Shown piece by piece: positions 1 to 9,545 of a stretch of 64,000 nucleotides of DNA. Numbering within the stretch: the stretch's first letter is position 1; each line of letters opens with the position of its first letter. The position numbers were made by a program, and so were the translations under genes. Under the pieces are notes generated by a model. It did no database searches. It was given only the letters and a program-made list of their open reading frames with translations, and was not told the DNA's origin. Origin of the DNA: an uncultured Maribacter sp. (GTDB lineage Bacteria; Bacteroidota; Bacteroidia; Flavobacteriales; Flavobacteriaceae); the NCBI GenBank assembly GCA_947493885.1, contig CANLTE010000003.1, positions 62,001 through 126,000 on the forward strand, read 5' to 3'.

Positions 1-1
1 A

Positions 2-517
2 ACTTTACTTCTAACTTTTGGACTGTTTGATTTTGCTCAATATTATTCAAATAATTGGTTTTTTATTTGGTTTATTACTGTTAAGCTTTCATTGTTAATA
101 CAATATATTATTTGGTTTGTTTCTCAAAATGAATGGTGGCGTTTTGCAATATTGTCGCCCATTGTGTTAACAATATACCAATTTACCGAGGTGTTTGGAG
201 AAACACAAACAATTGACGAATCGTCTTTTTTAAGAGCCGTCCCAATAATTGGTTTAGTGATTTGTTTTATTTTATTATTTTCTAGAGTAATAAACTATAA
301 ATCCAAAATATTAAATATTTACGATGAATTATCGTCGGAAATTGAAGTGCTTTTACAAAAAGTAGGGGAAGATAAAACAATGTTGTATCAACAAAAATTT
401 CAGTTTAGTGAATTAACTAAAAGTAAAATAAAGTCTTCCGAAAAACTCAAACAATTATTTCAATTAAAAAAAGAGTTGCAGGATGAGCTTGAAAATAAAT
501 CAAGTTTTACAAAGTAA
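2..517 (+). CDS. Membrane protein of unknown function, C-terminal part (5' end outside window)
   Basis: The frame is open from base 2 with no start codon in view, so the gene begins upstream of the window. The visible part has hydrophobic segments (around bases 60-130 and 235-300) followed by a charged, probably coiled-coil tail ending in Lys-rich residues. It is clearly paralogous to the C-terminal third of the protein at 974-2167: both share an NEWW/KNWW-R-[FY]-AI-[LF]-SPI-x-LT-x-YQ block, an LINYK-type segment after the last membrane helix, and a K-S-x-EKLxxLxxLKxELQ tail. The last 11 bases overlap the convergent tsaE gene. I recognise no known domain; a membrane-embedded protein with a cytoplasmic coiled coil is all that can be said. 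Confidence 0.8.
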   Translation, partial: TLLLTFGLFDFAQYYSNNWFFIWFITVKLSLLIQYIIWFVSQNEWWRFAILSPIVLTIYQFTEVFGETQTIDESSFLRAVPIIGLVICFILLFSRVINYKSKILNIYDELSSEIEVLLQKVGEDKTMLYQQKFQFSELTKSKIKSSEKLKQLFQLKKELQDELENKSSFTK

Positions 518-914
518 TTCTTCTTTCATTAGGGCTTACAACTTCAATAGTTACTCGTTGACAATCTTCGGGTAGGAAAGAATTTATTTTCTCAGCCCAT
601 TCAATAAAAACCCAGTTATCTTGATAAAGGTAATCCTCAAAACCTAAATCTAAGGCCTCAGTTTCGTCATTCAATCTATAAAAATCAAAATGATGTCCCA
701 ATACTTTTCCATTAGGTAAGTTGTATTCGTTTACAATTCCAAAAGTTGGACTATTAGCAATATTTTTACCACCTAATTCTTTAACCAAAGCCTTGATTAA
801 TGTGGTTTTTCCTGCACCCATATCGCCATAAAAACATAATTTTTTTGACTTTGTATTTGACAACAATTCGTGGGCTATTTGTTGTATTTGATTTTCTGTA
901 TAGATTTTATTCAT
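507..914 (-). CDS. tsaE: tRNA threonylcarbamoyladenosine biosynthesis ATPase TsaE
   Basis: TsaE is the P-loop ATPase that supports the TsaB-TsaD complex in making t6A37 on ANN-decoding tRNAs in the cytoplasm. The 135-aa product has the family's usual length. Seen in order: Walker A GDMGAGKTT at residues 30-38, the SPTFGIVNEY switch region near 58, an HFDFYRL segment near 76 and an EWAE segment near 105, all hallmarks of the family. The start is an ATG at 914 with the divergent membrane-protein gene beginning 60 bases away; the stop overlaps the tail of the preceding gene on the other strand. The neighbouring paralogous membrane proteins do not suggest a functional link. Confidence 0.95.
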   Translation of the reverse strand: MNKIYTENQIQQIAHELLSNTKSKKLCFYGDMGAGKTTLIKALVKELGGKNIANSPTFGIVNEYNLPNGKVLGHHFDFYRLNDETEALDLGFEDYLYQDNWVFIEWAEKINSFLPEDCQRVTIEVVSPNERRITL

Positions 915-973
915 TGGAAATCTAATAAAATAACTACTATTGCACCCTTGACTTCAAAAGCAAATTTAAGTAG

Positions 974-2167
974 ATGAAATCGTTTTGGAAAAGAAAATTT
1001 ATTTGGGATGTTACAATGGCTGTTTGCATTACTGTACTACCAATTATTATTTATACTCATACTTTATTTGATACTAATAAAAATTCGATAAATGTTTTTG
1101 GTTTTAACTATAATCATGGGGTGATGGGTAATGATACTTTTGTATGGGGTGCTTGTCTTGTCATAATTCCATTTATTCTGTTTTCATTGTGGTATATTAA
1201 TAATACGTATTGGTGGAAAGATTACATTCTTTTGCCAATGGTAGTTAGTTTGAATTTAATTACTACTGGTTTTTTTAAATTTCCAGATTTTATTGAAAAA
1301 TATATCTTGTTTGTTTTATTTTTTTTTATAGTACTTGTTTGGAGGGTTTTAGAAAAAGTAAGACGTATGATTGTAAAATTTGAGGTAATAGATAATTTAG
1401 AAGTTACCATTGTCGACTACCTTAACGCAATAAAAGGAAAATATAGATATTTAAACAAGAGTATTGTTTCTTTAAGGGAGAATCGAGAGTTGATTTCAAG
1501 TGATGAATATTTAAAAAAAATTACGAGTACTCAAATTCAAATAAAACAGGGTTTGCAAGGTGTTAGAAAAAGCAAAAAAAATTACGAGCGAAGGAATAAT
1601 TTTGATTTTTTAATTATTGTATGTTTTATATTTTGTTTCTTTTTAATTCAATTAAATAAATTGTTACCTGAGAGATTTTTAAAGTCAATTTTGGTTGTGT
1701 TTAACCTCAATAACCATGGCTTTCCTGATATACAAACCTATATTTACCTGATTGTGGTTAAACTTTGTTTATTAATTCCGCTGTTTCTGTGGTATGTTAC
1801 TCAAAAAAATTGGTGGAGATACGCTATTTTTTCACCCATTACTTTAACAATGTATCAACTTTGGGAAATAACATTACCTACCTATTATATGGATGAAGTA
1901 TCTATTTGGCATGCTATGCCAGTGGTCATATTAATAATCCTGTTTACTGCTATGCTTTCTAAACTTATAAACTATAAGTTTAGAATACTTGATATTTATA
2001 AAGAATTTTCCAAGGAGATAGAATTTCTTTTAAAACAAATTGGAAACAAACAAAATAAAATCAAAAATGAAAAAAAACAGTTTGAGAAAATAGTTGTTAA
2101 AACTAAATCAGCAGAAAAACTTAATGAGTTATTAAAACTTAAAGAAGAACTTCAAAATAAACTCTAA
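974..2167 (+). CDS. Polytopic membrane protein with coiled-coil segments, unknown function
   Basis: A 397-aa protein that I cannot assign to a known family. About four hydrophobic helices lie in residues 13-127, then a charged, probably helical region (about 130-205), then three or four more hydrophobic helices (about 210-335), and a C-terminal Lys/Glu-rich coiled coil (345-397). The second half matches the truncated protein at the window start, so the two are tandem paralogs that flank tsaE. The two-block layout (helices, coiled coil, helices, coiled coil) suggests an internal duplication of one membrane-plus-coil unit, but I see only weak sequence similarity between the halves. Start is the ATG at 974; no clear Shine-Dalgarno, as is usual in this group. 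Confidence 0.8.
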   Translation: MKSFWKRKFIWDVTMAVCITVLPIIIYTHTLFDTNKNSINVFGFNYNHGVMGNDTFVWGACLVIIPFILFSLWYINNTYWWKDYILLPMVVSLNLITTGFFKFPDFIEKYILFVLFFFIVLVWRVLEKVRRMIVKFEVIDNLEVTIVDYLNAIKGKYRYLNKSIVSLRENRELISSDEYLKKITSTQIQIKQGLQGVRKSKKNYERRNNFDFLIIVCFIFCFFLIQLNKLLPERFLKSILVVFNLNNHGFPDIQTYIYLIVVKLCLLIPLFLWYVTQKNWWRYAIFSPITLTMYQLWEITLPTYYMDEVSIWHAMPVVILIILFTAMLSKLINYKFRILDIYKEFSKEIEFLLKQIGNKQNKIKNEKKQFEKIVVKTKSAEKLNELLKLKEELQNKL

Positions 2168-2173
2168 ACTACA

Positions 2174-2566
2174 TTAATCCTTTTTTCTTTCTCTTTGAAC
2201 ACGTTCTATTTCGGCAGTAACTTCACTTAAAAGTTGTTTAAGCTCTACTTCTTGGCGTTCCTTTATTTTCTTTTCAATAATTTTTTCGATTTCCTTCTGC
2301 TTATCAACAGGTAGCTGATTAAAGTCAAGAATTAACTCTTCATTGTTTGATTTAAGCATTTCACCCTCACCAGTCATTAACCAAACAAGATTCAATTGTG
2401 GATAGGTTCTTAAAATGTTTTCAATTACGTCGCTACCTATAGAGGCTTTGTTTTTTTGCATACGTAAAGTGTATCCATTTCCTGCTCCTATAGATAAATC
2501 AAATTGGCGGGCGCTTAAACCTGCATACTTAATGTACTGAATTAAACGATCAATAGTTTTTGGCAT
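2174..2566 (-). CDS. XRE-type helix-turn-helix regulator with C-terminal coiled coil
   Basis: The 130-aa product starts with a helix-turn-helix region (residues 1-60; LSARQFDLSIG followed by a recognition-type helix) and carries the LVWLMTGEGEML motif typical of Bacteroidetes phage-repressor-like/XRE regulators. The remainder is Glu/Lys-rich and probably a dimerising coiled coil. I chose the ATG at 2566 (MPKTIDRLIQYI...) over an upstream start at 2620 because the extra residues are not domain-like. The gene converges with the membrane protein at 974-2167 (6-base gap). The target is unknown; the 350-base non-coding region upstream could hold its own operator. Confidence 0.8.
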   Translation of the reverse strand: MPKTIDRLIQYIKYAGLSARQFDLSIGAGNGYTLRMQKNKASIGSDVIENILRTYPQLNLVWLMTGEGEMLKSNNEELILDFNQLPVDKQKEIEKIIEKKIKERQEVELKQLLSEVTAEIERVQRERKKD

Positions 2567-2918
2567 AATATTTTTTAGGTTAAAAAGAATTGGTTTGCGT
2601 TGCTTGGGACTAAGATACAAAAAATATGAATCTCTCGTACTCCTGTTTTTTCTTATAGGTTTGAGGGAATTATGCCTTCTAAAAATGACGAAATTATTCT
2701 ACAAAAAATTGTAAGTAATGAAAATAATCTATAAACTTGCGTAAACTATATCACACACTAAACCATTAATTGTATTAAATCTACCGAAAAGAGATAACTG
2801 AATAAAATTGAGGTGTTTGCTAGTAGCAAAAGGTTGTATATTAAAAATTTCTGTGTTTTTTAATATAAAAAAAATCATCCAAAACTTAGGGGTAAGTTTA
2901 CTTGCAACCCTCAATTTT
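2567..2918. other. Non-coding AT-rich region between XRE regulator and porX
   Basis: No convincing gene. It should contain the promoter of the regulator gene (leftward) and the 3' untranslated region of porX. Near 2884-2912 a weak imperfect hairpin (AGGG...CCCT outer arms) precedes a T-rich stretch on the minus strand and may terminate porX. A 20-codon ATG frame at 2672-2734 and a 61-codon minus frame at 2729-2914 are open but have no protein-like features. Confidence 0.5.
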
Positions 2919-4463
2919 TTATTTTGGCTCTAAAACAATAAACGGAATAATCATTTCTTCTAACGAGATGCCCCCATGCTGGTAGGTATTACGATAATAA
3001 CTCACGTAATGATTATAATTATTTGGGTAGGCAAAAAATAAATCGTTCTTCGCAAAAATGTAAGAACTACTTACATTAATGTTTGGTAAGTTTATTTCAT
3101 AGGGTTTTTCAGCTGCAAAAACATCTTTGTTTTCATAAGTTAGGCTGCGTCCCGTTTTGTATCTTAAATTTAGACTGGTATCCTTGTCTCCGATAACCTT
3201 TGAAGGGTGTTTTACATTTATAGTTCCGTGGTCCGTGGTTATAATTAATTTTAGGCCCATATCTTGGGCTTGCTGTATAATTTGGAGTAGGGGAGAGTTT
3301 TTAAACCAACTTTGGGTTAAAGAACGGTAAGCTTTATCATTTGAAGCAAGTTCTTTAATAACTTCCATTTCCGTTTTGGAGTGGGATAGCATATCTACAA
3401 AGTTGTACACAATTACGGTAAGGTCATTTTTTTGTTGTGATTTAAAATTTTGAAGCAAATGTTTCCCTTGTTTTAAGCTACTTATTTTATGGTATCCCCA
3501 GGTAATATCAAGATTTAATCTTTTAATTTGTGTCTCTAGAAATTTATCTTCATATAAATTTTTACCCCCTTCATCCGTATCGTTTTTCCACCACTCAGGG
3601 TGTCTTTTAGACATTTCAAGAGGAGTTAGTCCTGAGAAAATAGCATTTCTTGCATATTGCGTTGCAGTTGGAAGAATACTTAAAAATGATTTTTCTTTTG
3701 TCTTTTTATAAAAAGTGTTTACAATATTTTCAAAGGCGTACCATTGATCATATCTTAAATTATCAATAACTATTAACAAGGTTTTACTATCCTTTAGTTC
3801 AGGCTGAATCCATTTTTTAAATAAAGTGTTTGATAATACAGGGGCGTCATCATCATGGAACCAATCGGCGTAATTTTTATCAATAAATTTTGCGAAGTGG
3901 TTGTTGGCTTCCACTTTTTGAGATTCCAATATTTCAAACATACTGGTATCTTCAGTCTCCTCTAATCGAAGTTCCCAATAAATTAGTTTTTTGTACAACT
4001 CAATCCATTCCTCAATACTGTTTACCATGGATAAATCCATGGCTATTTTTCGAAACTCTTGTTGGTAGTTGGCAGTGGTGGTTTCGGTAATTAACCTAGA
4101 ATGGTCTAAATTTTTTTTTAACGATAATAAAATTTGATGAGGGTTAACTGGTTTTATGAGGTAATCTGCTATTTTAGAACCAATAGCTTCTTCCATTATA
4201 GACTCCTCTTCACTTTTGGTAATCATTACAACGGGAATTGTAGTATCAATAGCTTTAATTTCACTGAGTGTTTCAAGTCCAGATATACCAGGCATATTTT
4301 CATCCAAAAAAACAATGTCAACTCTATTCTTAGTTAATTCCACTAAGGCATCTTGACCACTTTTGCACGTAATTACATCATAGTTTTTACCTTGTAAAAA
4401 AAGAATATGAGGCTTAAGAAGGTCTATTTCATCATCGACCCAAAGTATTGTTATCTTGTTCAT
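2919..4463 (-). CDS. porX: PorX-type response regulator: CheY receiver plus PglZ domain
   Basis: PorX controls genes of the type IX secretion system in Bacteroidetes and has phosphodiesterase activity in its PglZ domain. Residues 1-120 form a receiver: acidic pair D10/D11, phospho-acceptor D54 in FLDENMPG, and conserved Lys in LIKPVNP. After a helical linker, the C-terminal part is an alkaline-phosphatase-superfamily PglZ domain: VIDNLRYDQW, the Thr of ILPTATQYARN as probable nucleophile, and ITTDHGT metal ligands. At 514 aa it has the family's normal length. It is transcribed divergently from the HD-domain gene with only a short gap; the partner kinase PorY is not adjacent, as in other Bacteroidetes. 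Confidence 0.93.
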   Translation of the reverse strand: MNKITILWVDDEIDLLKPHILFLQGKNYDVITCKSGQDALVELTKNRVDIVFLDENMPGISGLETLSEIKAIDTTIPVVMITKSEEESIMEEAIGSKIADYLIKPVNPHQILLSLKKNLDHSRLITETTTANYQQEFRKIAMDLSMVNSIEEWIELYKKLIYWELRLEETEDTSMFEILESQKVEANNHFAKFIDKNYADWFHDDDAPVLSNTLFKKWIQPELKDSKTLLIVIDNLRYDQWYAFENIVNTFYKKTKEKSFLSILPTATQYARNAIFSGLTPLEMSKRHPEWWKNDTDEGGKNLYEDKFLETQIKRLNLDITWGYHKISSLKQGKHLLQNFKSQQKNDLTVIVYNFVDMLSHSKTEMEVIKELASNDKAYRSLTQSWFKNSPLLQIIQQAQDMGLKLIITTDHGTINVKHPSKVIGDKDTSLNLRYKTGRSLTYENKDVFAAEKPYEINLPNINVSSSYIFAKNDLFFAYPNNYNHYVSYYRNTYQHGGISLEEMIIPFIVLEPK

Positions 4464-4479
4464 TTAGTACTTATATTTG
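4448..4479 (+). promoter_or_regulatory. Bacteroidetes-type promoter for the HD phosphohydrolase gene
   Basis: TTG at 4448-4450, a 21-base spacer, then TATATTTG at 4472-4479 matching the -7 consensus TAnnTTTG. The -33 part lies inside the start of porX on the other strand. The position argues that translation begins downstream of 4479, at TTG 4498. Confidence 0.5.
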
Positions 4480-4497
4480 CAGGTAAATAATCCAATT

Positions 4498-5727
4498 TTG
4501 GCAAAATCCAACAAGCTTAAAATTTTTAATGATCCAATTTACGGATTTATTAGAATCCCCAATACTTTAATTTTTGATCTAATTGCTGATCCGTATTTTC
4601 AGCGTTTACGTAGAATATCTCAAATGGGTATGTCTTACATGGTTTATCCTGGAGCTCATCATACACGTTTTCATCATGCGCTTGGGAGTATGCATCTCAT
4701 GCAAAAGGCAATTCAGGTATTGCAATTTAAGGGTGTTGAAATAACCCGGGATGAAGAAGAGGGGCTTTTATGCGCCATTCTTTTGCACGATATAGGTCAT
4801 GGGCCATTTTCGCATGCTATGGAACATAGTATTGTTGAAGGTGTAAGTCATGAACATATTTCGTTACTTTTTATGCAAGAACTTGATAAGAAGTTTGAAG
4901 GAAAGCTAAAAATAGCACTTGAAATTTTTAAAGGAGCTTATCCGAAAAAGTTTTTGAATCAGTTGGTTTCTAGTCAGTTAGATATGGATAGGCTAGATTA
5001 TTTAAAAAGAGATAGCTTTTACACTGGGGTAGCAGAAGGTAATACCAACGCTGAGCGTTTAATAACCATGTTAAATGTAGTTGAAGGTAATTTGGTGGTG
5101 GAAGAAAAAGGGATTTATTCCGTTGAAAAGTTTATAATGGCAAGGCGTTTTATGTATTGGCAGGTGTATTTACATAAAACAGGAGTGGTGGCAGAGCAAC
5201 TCTTAATAGGTATACTTAAAAGAGCCAGAATATTATTGAGAAAAGGAACTCCATTAGAATGTAGTTCGCCACTATTGTTTTTTTTAACAAATAAAATTGA
5301 TATCGATAATTTTAATGCAGAAAAACTGCATTTGTTTTCAAAATTAGATGATGTGGACATTGTGTCCGCGATTAAAAGGTGGCAAGACTCATCTGATTTT
5401 GTTTTATCGGAGTTATGTAAAATGGTAATAAACCGAAAATTGTTACATATAAAAGTTAAAAGTAAACCTATAAGTGCTGAAAAACGTGAAAAGTACTTTA
5501 ATTCCTTTAAAGAAAAGTACAGTTTAACCAATGAAGAAACCAAGTATTTTGTGTTTTCAGGGAAGCTTAGTAACAAAGCTTATGACAAAGAAAAACAACA
5601 TATTAACATTTTAAAAAAGAATGGAAAAATAAACGATGTAGTAAAGGAGTCGGATCATCTAAACTTAAATACGCTTTCCGATACGGTAACCAAATATTAT
5701 ATGTGCTTCCCAAAAGAGGGGGTTTAA
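4498..5727 (+). CDS. HD-superfamily phosphohydrolase (dNTPase/SAMHD1-like family)
   Basis: The N-terminal half carries the metal-binding set of this HD family: [25 protein letters not shown] (first His), [13 protein letters not shown] (HD doublet) and [13 protein letters not shown] (distal Asp). Members are related to dGTPases and SAMHD1 and hydrolyse nucleotide substrates, but the substrate here cannot be read from sequence. I placed the start at the TTG at 4498 (protein begins Ala-Lys-Ser-Asn-Lys-Leu-Lys after Met); a TTG at 4477 overlaps a promoter box and so is unlikely. The gene is divergent from porX and followed closely by lpxD. Confidence 0.88.
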   Translation: MAKSNKLKIFNDPIYGFIRIPNTLIFDLIADPYFQRLRRISQMGMSYMVYPGAHHTRFHHALGSMHLMQKAIQVLQFKGVEITRDEEEGLLCAILLHDIGHGPFSHAMEHSIVEGVSHEHISLLFMQELDKKFEGKLKIALEIFKGAYPKKFLNQLVSSQLDMDRLDYLKRDSFYTGVAEGNTNAERLITMLNVVEGNLVVEEKGIYSVEKFIMARRFMYWQVYLHKTGVVAEQLLIGILKRARILLRKGTPLECSSPLLFFLTNKIDIDNFNAEKLHLFSKLDDVDIVSAIKRWQDSSDFVLSELCKMVINRKLLHIKVKSKPISAEKREKYFNSFKEKYSLTNEETKYFVFSGKLSNKAYDKEKQHINILKKNGKINDVVKESDHLNLNTLSDTVTKYYMCFPKEGV

Positions 5728-5737
5728 CTATTTTTCT

Positions 5738-5745
5738 TACTTTTG
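5738..5745 (+). promoter_or_regulatory. -7 promoter box upstream of lpxD
   Basis: TACTTTTG matches TAnnTTTG and ends 5 bases before the lpxD ATG at 5751, so a transcript started here would have little or no 5' leader. No good TTG is seen at the -33 position, so the call is tentative; lpxD could also be read through from the HD gene. Confidence 0.35.
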
Positions 5746-5750
5746 TGTCC

Positions 5751-6773
5751 ATGATATTTACAGCAGGTCAAATTGCAGGTATATTGGAGGGCGAAGTTGA
5801 GGGAAATCCCGAAATTGCTGTCCATAAACTTGCCAAAATTGAGGAGGGCGAAAAAGGCTCTCTTACCTTTTTAGCAAACCCAAAATACACTTCATTTATC
5901 TATAAAACAAAAGCCTCTATTACCATTGTTAATAAAGACTTTGTTCCTGAACAAGATTTAAGTACAACACTAATAAAGGTTGAAGATGCTTATAAATCGT
6001 TCTCTAAACTTTTGGAATATTATAATGAAGTAAAAAATACGAAAACGGGAATAGAGCAGCCCTCTTTTATCTCTGAGAATGTTTCTTATGGGAAAGGAAT
6101 GTATTTAGGGGCATTTGCTTATATAGGTGAGAATGTAACCATTGGAGATAATGCAAGAATATATCCAAATGTATATATAGGGGATAACGTAACCATAGGC
6201 GATAATGTAACAATATTTGCAGGAGCAAAAGTGTATTCCGAAAGTATTATTGGGAACAATTGCCTAATTCATAGTGGAGCAATTGTAGGGTCAGATGGTT
6301 TTGGATATGCGCCAAATGAAAGTGGTGAATTTTCAAAAGTACCGCAAACAGGAAATGTTATTTTGGAAGATAATGTAGATGTTGGTGCTGGAACTACGAT
6401 TGATAGGGCAACTTTAGGCTCAACAATACTAAGAAAGGGAGTAAAACTGGATAATCAAATTCAAATAGCTCATAATGTAGAAATTGGGAGCCATACCGTA
6501 ATTGCTGCGCAAACAGGAATTGCTGGTTCTACTAAAATAGGAAAGCATTGTATGATTGGAGGTCAAGTGGGAATTGTTGGTCATATCACCATAGGTGACA
6601 ATGTTAGAATTCAGGCTCAATCAGGAATTGGAAGAAATATAAAAGATAATGAGGTTATACAAGGTTCTCCTGCATTAAATTACGGAGATTATAATAAATC
6701 ATACGTACATTTTAAAAACCTACCAAAAATAGTAAGTAGAATAGACAACTTGGAAAAAAGAAGTAAAAAGTGA
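5751..6773 (+). CDS. lpxD: UDP-3-O-acylglucosamine N-acyltransferase LpxD
   Basis: LpxD adds the N-linked 3-hydroxyacyl chain in lipid A synthesis, using acyl-ACP in the cytoplasm. The 340-aa protein has the typical N-terminal uridine-binding domain (to about 100; LTFLANPKY motif) and then a left-handed beta-helix of hexapeptide repeats. Catalytic His lies in [10 protein letters not shown]. The start is ATG 5751 ([10 protein letters not shown]); an upstream in-frame start at 5703 would overlap the previous gene and adds non-conserved residues. It opens the lipid A cluster and overlaps lpxC-fabZ by four bases, implying translational coupling. Confidence 0.95.
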   Translation: MIFTAGQIAGILEGEVEGNPEIAVHKLAKIEEGEKGSLTFLANPKYTSFIYKTKASITIVNKDFVPEQDLSTTLIKVEDAYKSFSKLLEYYNEVKNTKTGIEQPSFISENVSYGKGMYLGAFAYIGENVTIGDNARIYPNVYIGDNVTIGDNVTIFAGAKVYSESIIGNNCLIHSGAIVGSDGFGYAPNESGEFSKVPQTGNVILEDNVDVGAGTTIDRATLGSTILRKGVKLDNQIQIAHNVEIGSHTVIAAQTGIAGSTKIGKHCMIGGQVGIVGHITIGDNVRIQAQSGIGRNIKDNEVIQGSPALNYGDYNKSYVHFKNLPKIVSRIDNLEKRSKK

Positions 6774-8170
6774 ATACTGTGTCAGGAAAGCAAAGAACTA
6801 TAGCTAAAGAAATAAGCTTAACAGGTGTAGGCTTACACACTGGTGAAAATGTTACATTAAAGTTTTTGCCTGCTCCAGAAAATCATGGGTACTCGTTTAA
6901 AAGAATAGATCTTGAAGGACAGCCTATAATTGAAGCAGATGCAAATTATGTAGTTAACACCCAACGAGGGACTAATTTAGAAAAACGTGGAGTAAAAATT
7001 CAAACTTCAGAGCATGTTTTAGCTGCTTTGGTTGGTTTGGAAATAGACAATGTTTTAATAGAGTTGGATTCTCCAGAACCACCTATTATGGATGGGTCTT
7101 CTAAATATTTTATTGAAGCGCTTGAAAAAGCAGGTATTGTTGAGCAAGAAGCTGATAGAGAAGTATATGTGGTAAAAGATGTTATTTCGTATAAAGATGA
7201 AGCAACTGGAAGTGAAATTACTATAATTCCTTCAGATAAATATACAATCACTACAATGGTTGATTTTGGTACTAAAGTTTTAGGTACTCAAAATGCAACT
7301 TTGGAAAATCTTTCTGATTTTAAAACTGAAATTGCCGATGCTAGAACTTTTAGTTTTTTACATGAACTAGAAATGCTTCTAGAAAATGGGTTGATAAAAG
7401 GAGGAGATTTAAACAATGCTATTGTATACGTGGATAAGGAGATTTCCGATGCCACAATGAAAAAATTGGAAAAAGCATTTAATAAAGAAAAATTATCGGT
7501 TAAGCCTAACGGTATATTAGATAATTTAACCTTACATCAACCAAACGAGGCTGCTCGGCATAAATTACTAGATGTTATAGGTGACTTAGCTCTTGCTGGA
7601 ACCCGAATTCAGGGTAAGGTAATAGCAAACAAGCCGGGACATTTTGTAAATACTCAATTTGCTAAAAAGCTTGCCAAAATTATAAAACTAGAAAAACGTA
7701 ACAAGGTTCCTAGTTATGATTTAAGTCAACCACCTTTAATGGACATTCATCAAATAATGGATATGCTACCACATAGACCTCCATTTTTGTTAATAGATCG
7801 TATTTTAGAACTTTCAGATACGCATGTTGTGGGTATGAAAAACGTGACCATGAACGAACCCTTTTTTGTAGGTCATTTTCCTGGTGCACCTGTAATGCCT
7901 GGAGTTTTACAGGTAGAAGCTATGGCGCAAACAGGAGGTATATTAGTATTAAGTACAGTTCCTGATCCAGAGAATTATTTAACTTTATTTATGAAAATAG
8001 ATAAAGTTAAATTTAAAAGGCAAGTATTACCAGGAGACACATTAATATTCCATTGTAGCCTTATAACACCTATACGTAGAGGAATATGTCACATGCAAGC
8101 TTATGCTTATGCAAATGATAAATTAGTTAGCGAGGCAGAATTAATGGCACAAATAGTAAAAAGAACTTAA
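6770..8170 (+). CDS. lpxC-fabZ: Bifunctional LpxC deacetylase / FabZ dehydratase
   Basis: The N-terminal domain (about 1-305) is the zinc deacetylase LpxC, which commits UDP-acyl-GlcNAc to lipid [10 protein letters not shown], the [20 protein letters not shown] segment with zinc ligands, and KPGHFVN. The C-terminal domain (about 323-466) is the 3-hydroxyacyl-ACP dehydratase Fab[13 protein letters not shown] and [20 protein letters not shown] with the catalytic His and Glu. This fusion is characteristic of Bacteroidetes and balances lipid A against fatty-acid supply. The GTG start at 6770 overlaps the lpxD stop; a second GTG at 6779 is possible. lpxA follows with a one-base gap. Confidence 0.96.
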   Translation: MNTVSGKQRTIAKEISLTGVGLHTGENVTLKFLPAPENHGYSFKRIDLEGQPIIEADANYVVNTQRGTNLEKRGVKIQTSEHVLAALVGLEIDNVLIELDSPEPPIMDGSSKYFIEALEKAGIVEQEADREVYVVKDVISYKDEATGSEITIIPSDKYTITTMVDFGTKVLGTQNATLENLSDFKTEIADARTFSFLHELEMLLENGLIKGGDLNNAIVYVDKEISDATMKKLEKAFNKEKLSVKPNGILDNLTLHQPNEAARHKLLDVIGDLALAGTRIQGKVIANKPGHFVNTQFAKKLAKIIKLEKRNKVPSYDLSQPPLMDIHQIMDMLPHRPPFLLIDRILELSDTHVVGMKNVTMNEPFFVGHFPGAPVMPGVLQVEAMAQTGGILVLSTVPDPENYLTLFMKIDKVKFKRQVLPGDTLIFHCSLITPIRRGICHMQAYAYANDKLVSEAELMAQIVKRT

Positions 8171-8171
8171 T

Positions 8172-8957
8172 ATGAATCAACCTTTAGCGTATATACACCC
8201 AGGTGCTAAAATTGCAAAAAATGTGGTTGTAGAACCTTTTACAACTATACACAATAATGTTATCATCGGAGATGGAACTTGGATTGGTTCTAATGTTACC
8301 ATAATGGAAGGAGCGCGAATTGGTAAAAATTGTAATATTTTTCCTGGAGCAGTTATTTCCGCTGCGCCTCAAGATTTAAAGTATCAGGGAGAGGAAACCA
8401 CGGTTGAAATAGGTAATAATACAACTATAAGAGAATGTGCTACTATACATAAAGGAACCTCTGATAGAATGAAAACAGTTATTGGTAAAAATTGCCTTAT
8501 AATGGCATATTGTCACGTTGCACACGACTGTTTAGTAGGTGATAATTGTATTTTTTCTAATAACTCTACACTTGCAGGTCATGTAACTGTTGGTGATAAC
8601 GTAATTTTAGCGGGTCTAGTTGCAGTGCATCAATTTGTTTCGGTTGGGCAACATGCTTTTGTTACGGGAGGATCTTTGGTTCGTAAGGATGTTCCTCCTT
8701 TCGTTAAGGCAGCTCGAGAACCTTTATCATATGTTGGAATCAATTCTGTTGGTTTACGTAGAAGAGGATTTCAATCTGAAAAAATAAGGGAAATTCAAAA
8801 TATATATCGAATCCTTTATCAAAAGAATTATAATAATTCACAAGCGGTTCAGATTATTGAAGCTGAAATGGAGGCGACACCAGAAAGAGATGAAATTCTT
8901 CAATTTATTAGGGATTCGCAACGTGGTATTATGAAGGGATATTTTAGTAATAATTAA
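8172..8957 (+). CDS. lpxA: Acyl-ACP--UDP-N-acetylglucosamine O-acyltransferase LpxA
   Basis: LpxA catalyses the first acylation of UDP-GlcNAc in lipid A synthesis as a soluble trimer. The 261-aa protein shows hexapeptide repeats from residue 10 to about 185, the catalytic region AYCHVAHDC with both His residues, and the usual alpha-helical C-terminal domain including GINSVGLRRRGF. It has normal family length and sits immediately behind lpxC-fabZ, matching the order of the pathway genes. Confidence 0.96.
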   Translation: MNQPLAYIHPGAKIAKNVVVEPFTTIHNNVIIGDGTWIGSNVTIMEGARIGKNCNIFPGAVISAAPQDLKYQGEETTVEIGNNTTIRECATIHKGTSDRMKTVIGKNCLIMAYCHVAHDCLVGDNCIFSNNSTLAGHVTVGDNVILAGLVAVHQFVSVGQHAFVTGGSLVRKDVPPFVKAAREPLSYVGINSVGLRRRGFQSEKIREIQNIYRILYQKNYNNSQAVQIIEAEMEATPERDEILQFIRDSQRGIMKGYFSNN

Positions 8958-8965
8958 TATAAGTT

Positions 8966-9532
8966 ATGGCATCTACATCAGATATTAGAAAAGGGTTATG
9001 TATAAGATATAATCATGATATATTTAAAATAATTGAGTTTTTACATGTAAAACCGGGTAAAGGACCTGCTTTTGTAAGAACTAAATTGAAAAGTGTAACT
9101 TCAGGAAAAGTTATTGATAATACATTCTCTGCAGGTCATAAGATTGATGATGTACGTGTTGAAACACGTTCTTATCAATTTTTATATGCCGAGGGAACAA
9201 CGTATCATTTTATGAATACAGATGATTATAATCAAATTACTTTAGAGGAGAGTAGTTTAGATGCCCCTGGGTTGTTAAAAGAAGGAGAAGTGGTTAAGAT
9301 TATGTTTAATACTGAAGATAGCATGCCCTTATCAGTAGATATGCCGGCTAGTGTTATATTAGAAATTACGTATACTGAGCCAGGTGTAAAAGGAAATACC
9401 GCTACTAATGCAACTAAACCTGCTAAAGTGGAAACAGGAGCAAGTGTTAATGTTCCGTTATTCATAAACGAAGGAGACAAAATAAAAATAGACACTGAGA
9501 AAGGTGCCTATATGGAACGTGTAAAAGAGTAA
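8966..9532 (+). CDS. efp: Translation elongation factor P
   Basis: EF-P binds between the P and E sites and rescues ribosomes stalled on polyproline stretches. The 188-aa protein has the three-beta-barrel family length; the tip loop of domain I is VKPGKGPAF with Lys32 at the position that is modified in many bacteria. Which modification occurs cannot be read here, and no modifying-enzyme gene is seen in the window. The gene lies 8 bases behind lpxA and 13 before the second lpxD-like gene, so it is probably part of the envelope operon. Confidence 0.96.
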   Translation: MASTSDIRKGLCIRYNHDIFKIIEFLHVKPGKGPAFVRTKLKSVTSGKVIDNTFSAGHKIDDVRVETRSYQFLYAEGTTYHFMNTDDYNQITLEESSLDAPGLLKEGEVVKIMFNTEDSMPLSVDMPASVILEITYTEPGVKGNTATNATKPAKVETGASVNVPLFINEGDKIKIDTEKGAYMERVKE

Positions 9533-9545
9533 TAGATTTCTTTTA

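Noticed and set aside
2672-2734. 20-codon plus-strand frame starting with ATG
   Set aside because: Too short, no motif, no paralog and no promoter of the local type.
2729-2914. 61-codon minus-strand frame upstream of the XRE regulator
   Set aside because: No protein-like pattern, no neighbour coupling, and it lies in the region expected to hold the porX 3' end.
5115-5576. 153-codon frame opposite the HD phosphohydrolase
   Set aside because: Antisense shadow of a well-supported gene; no recognisable domain.
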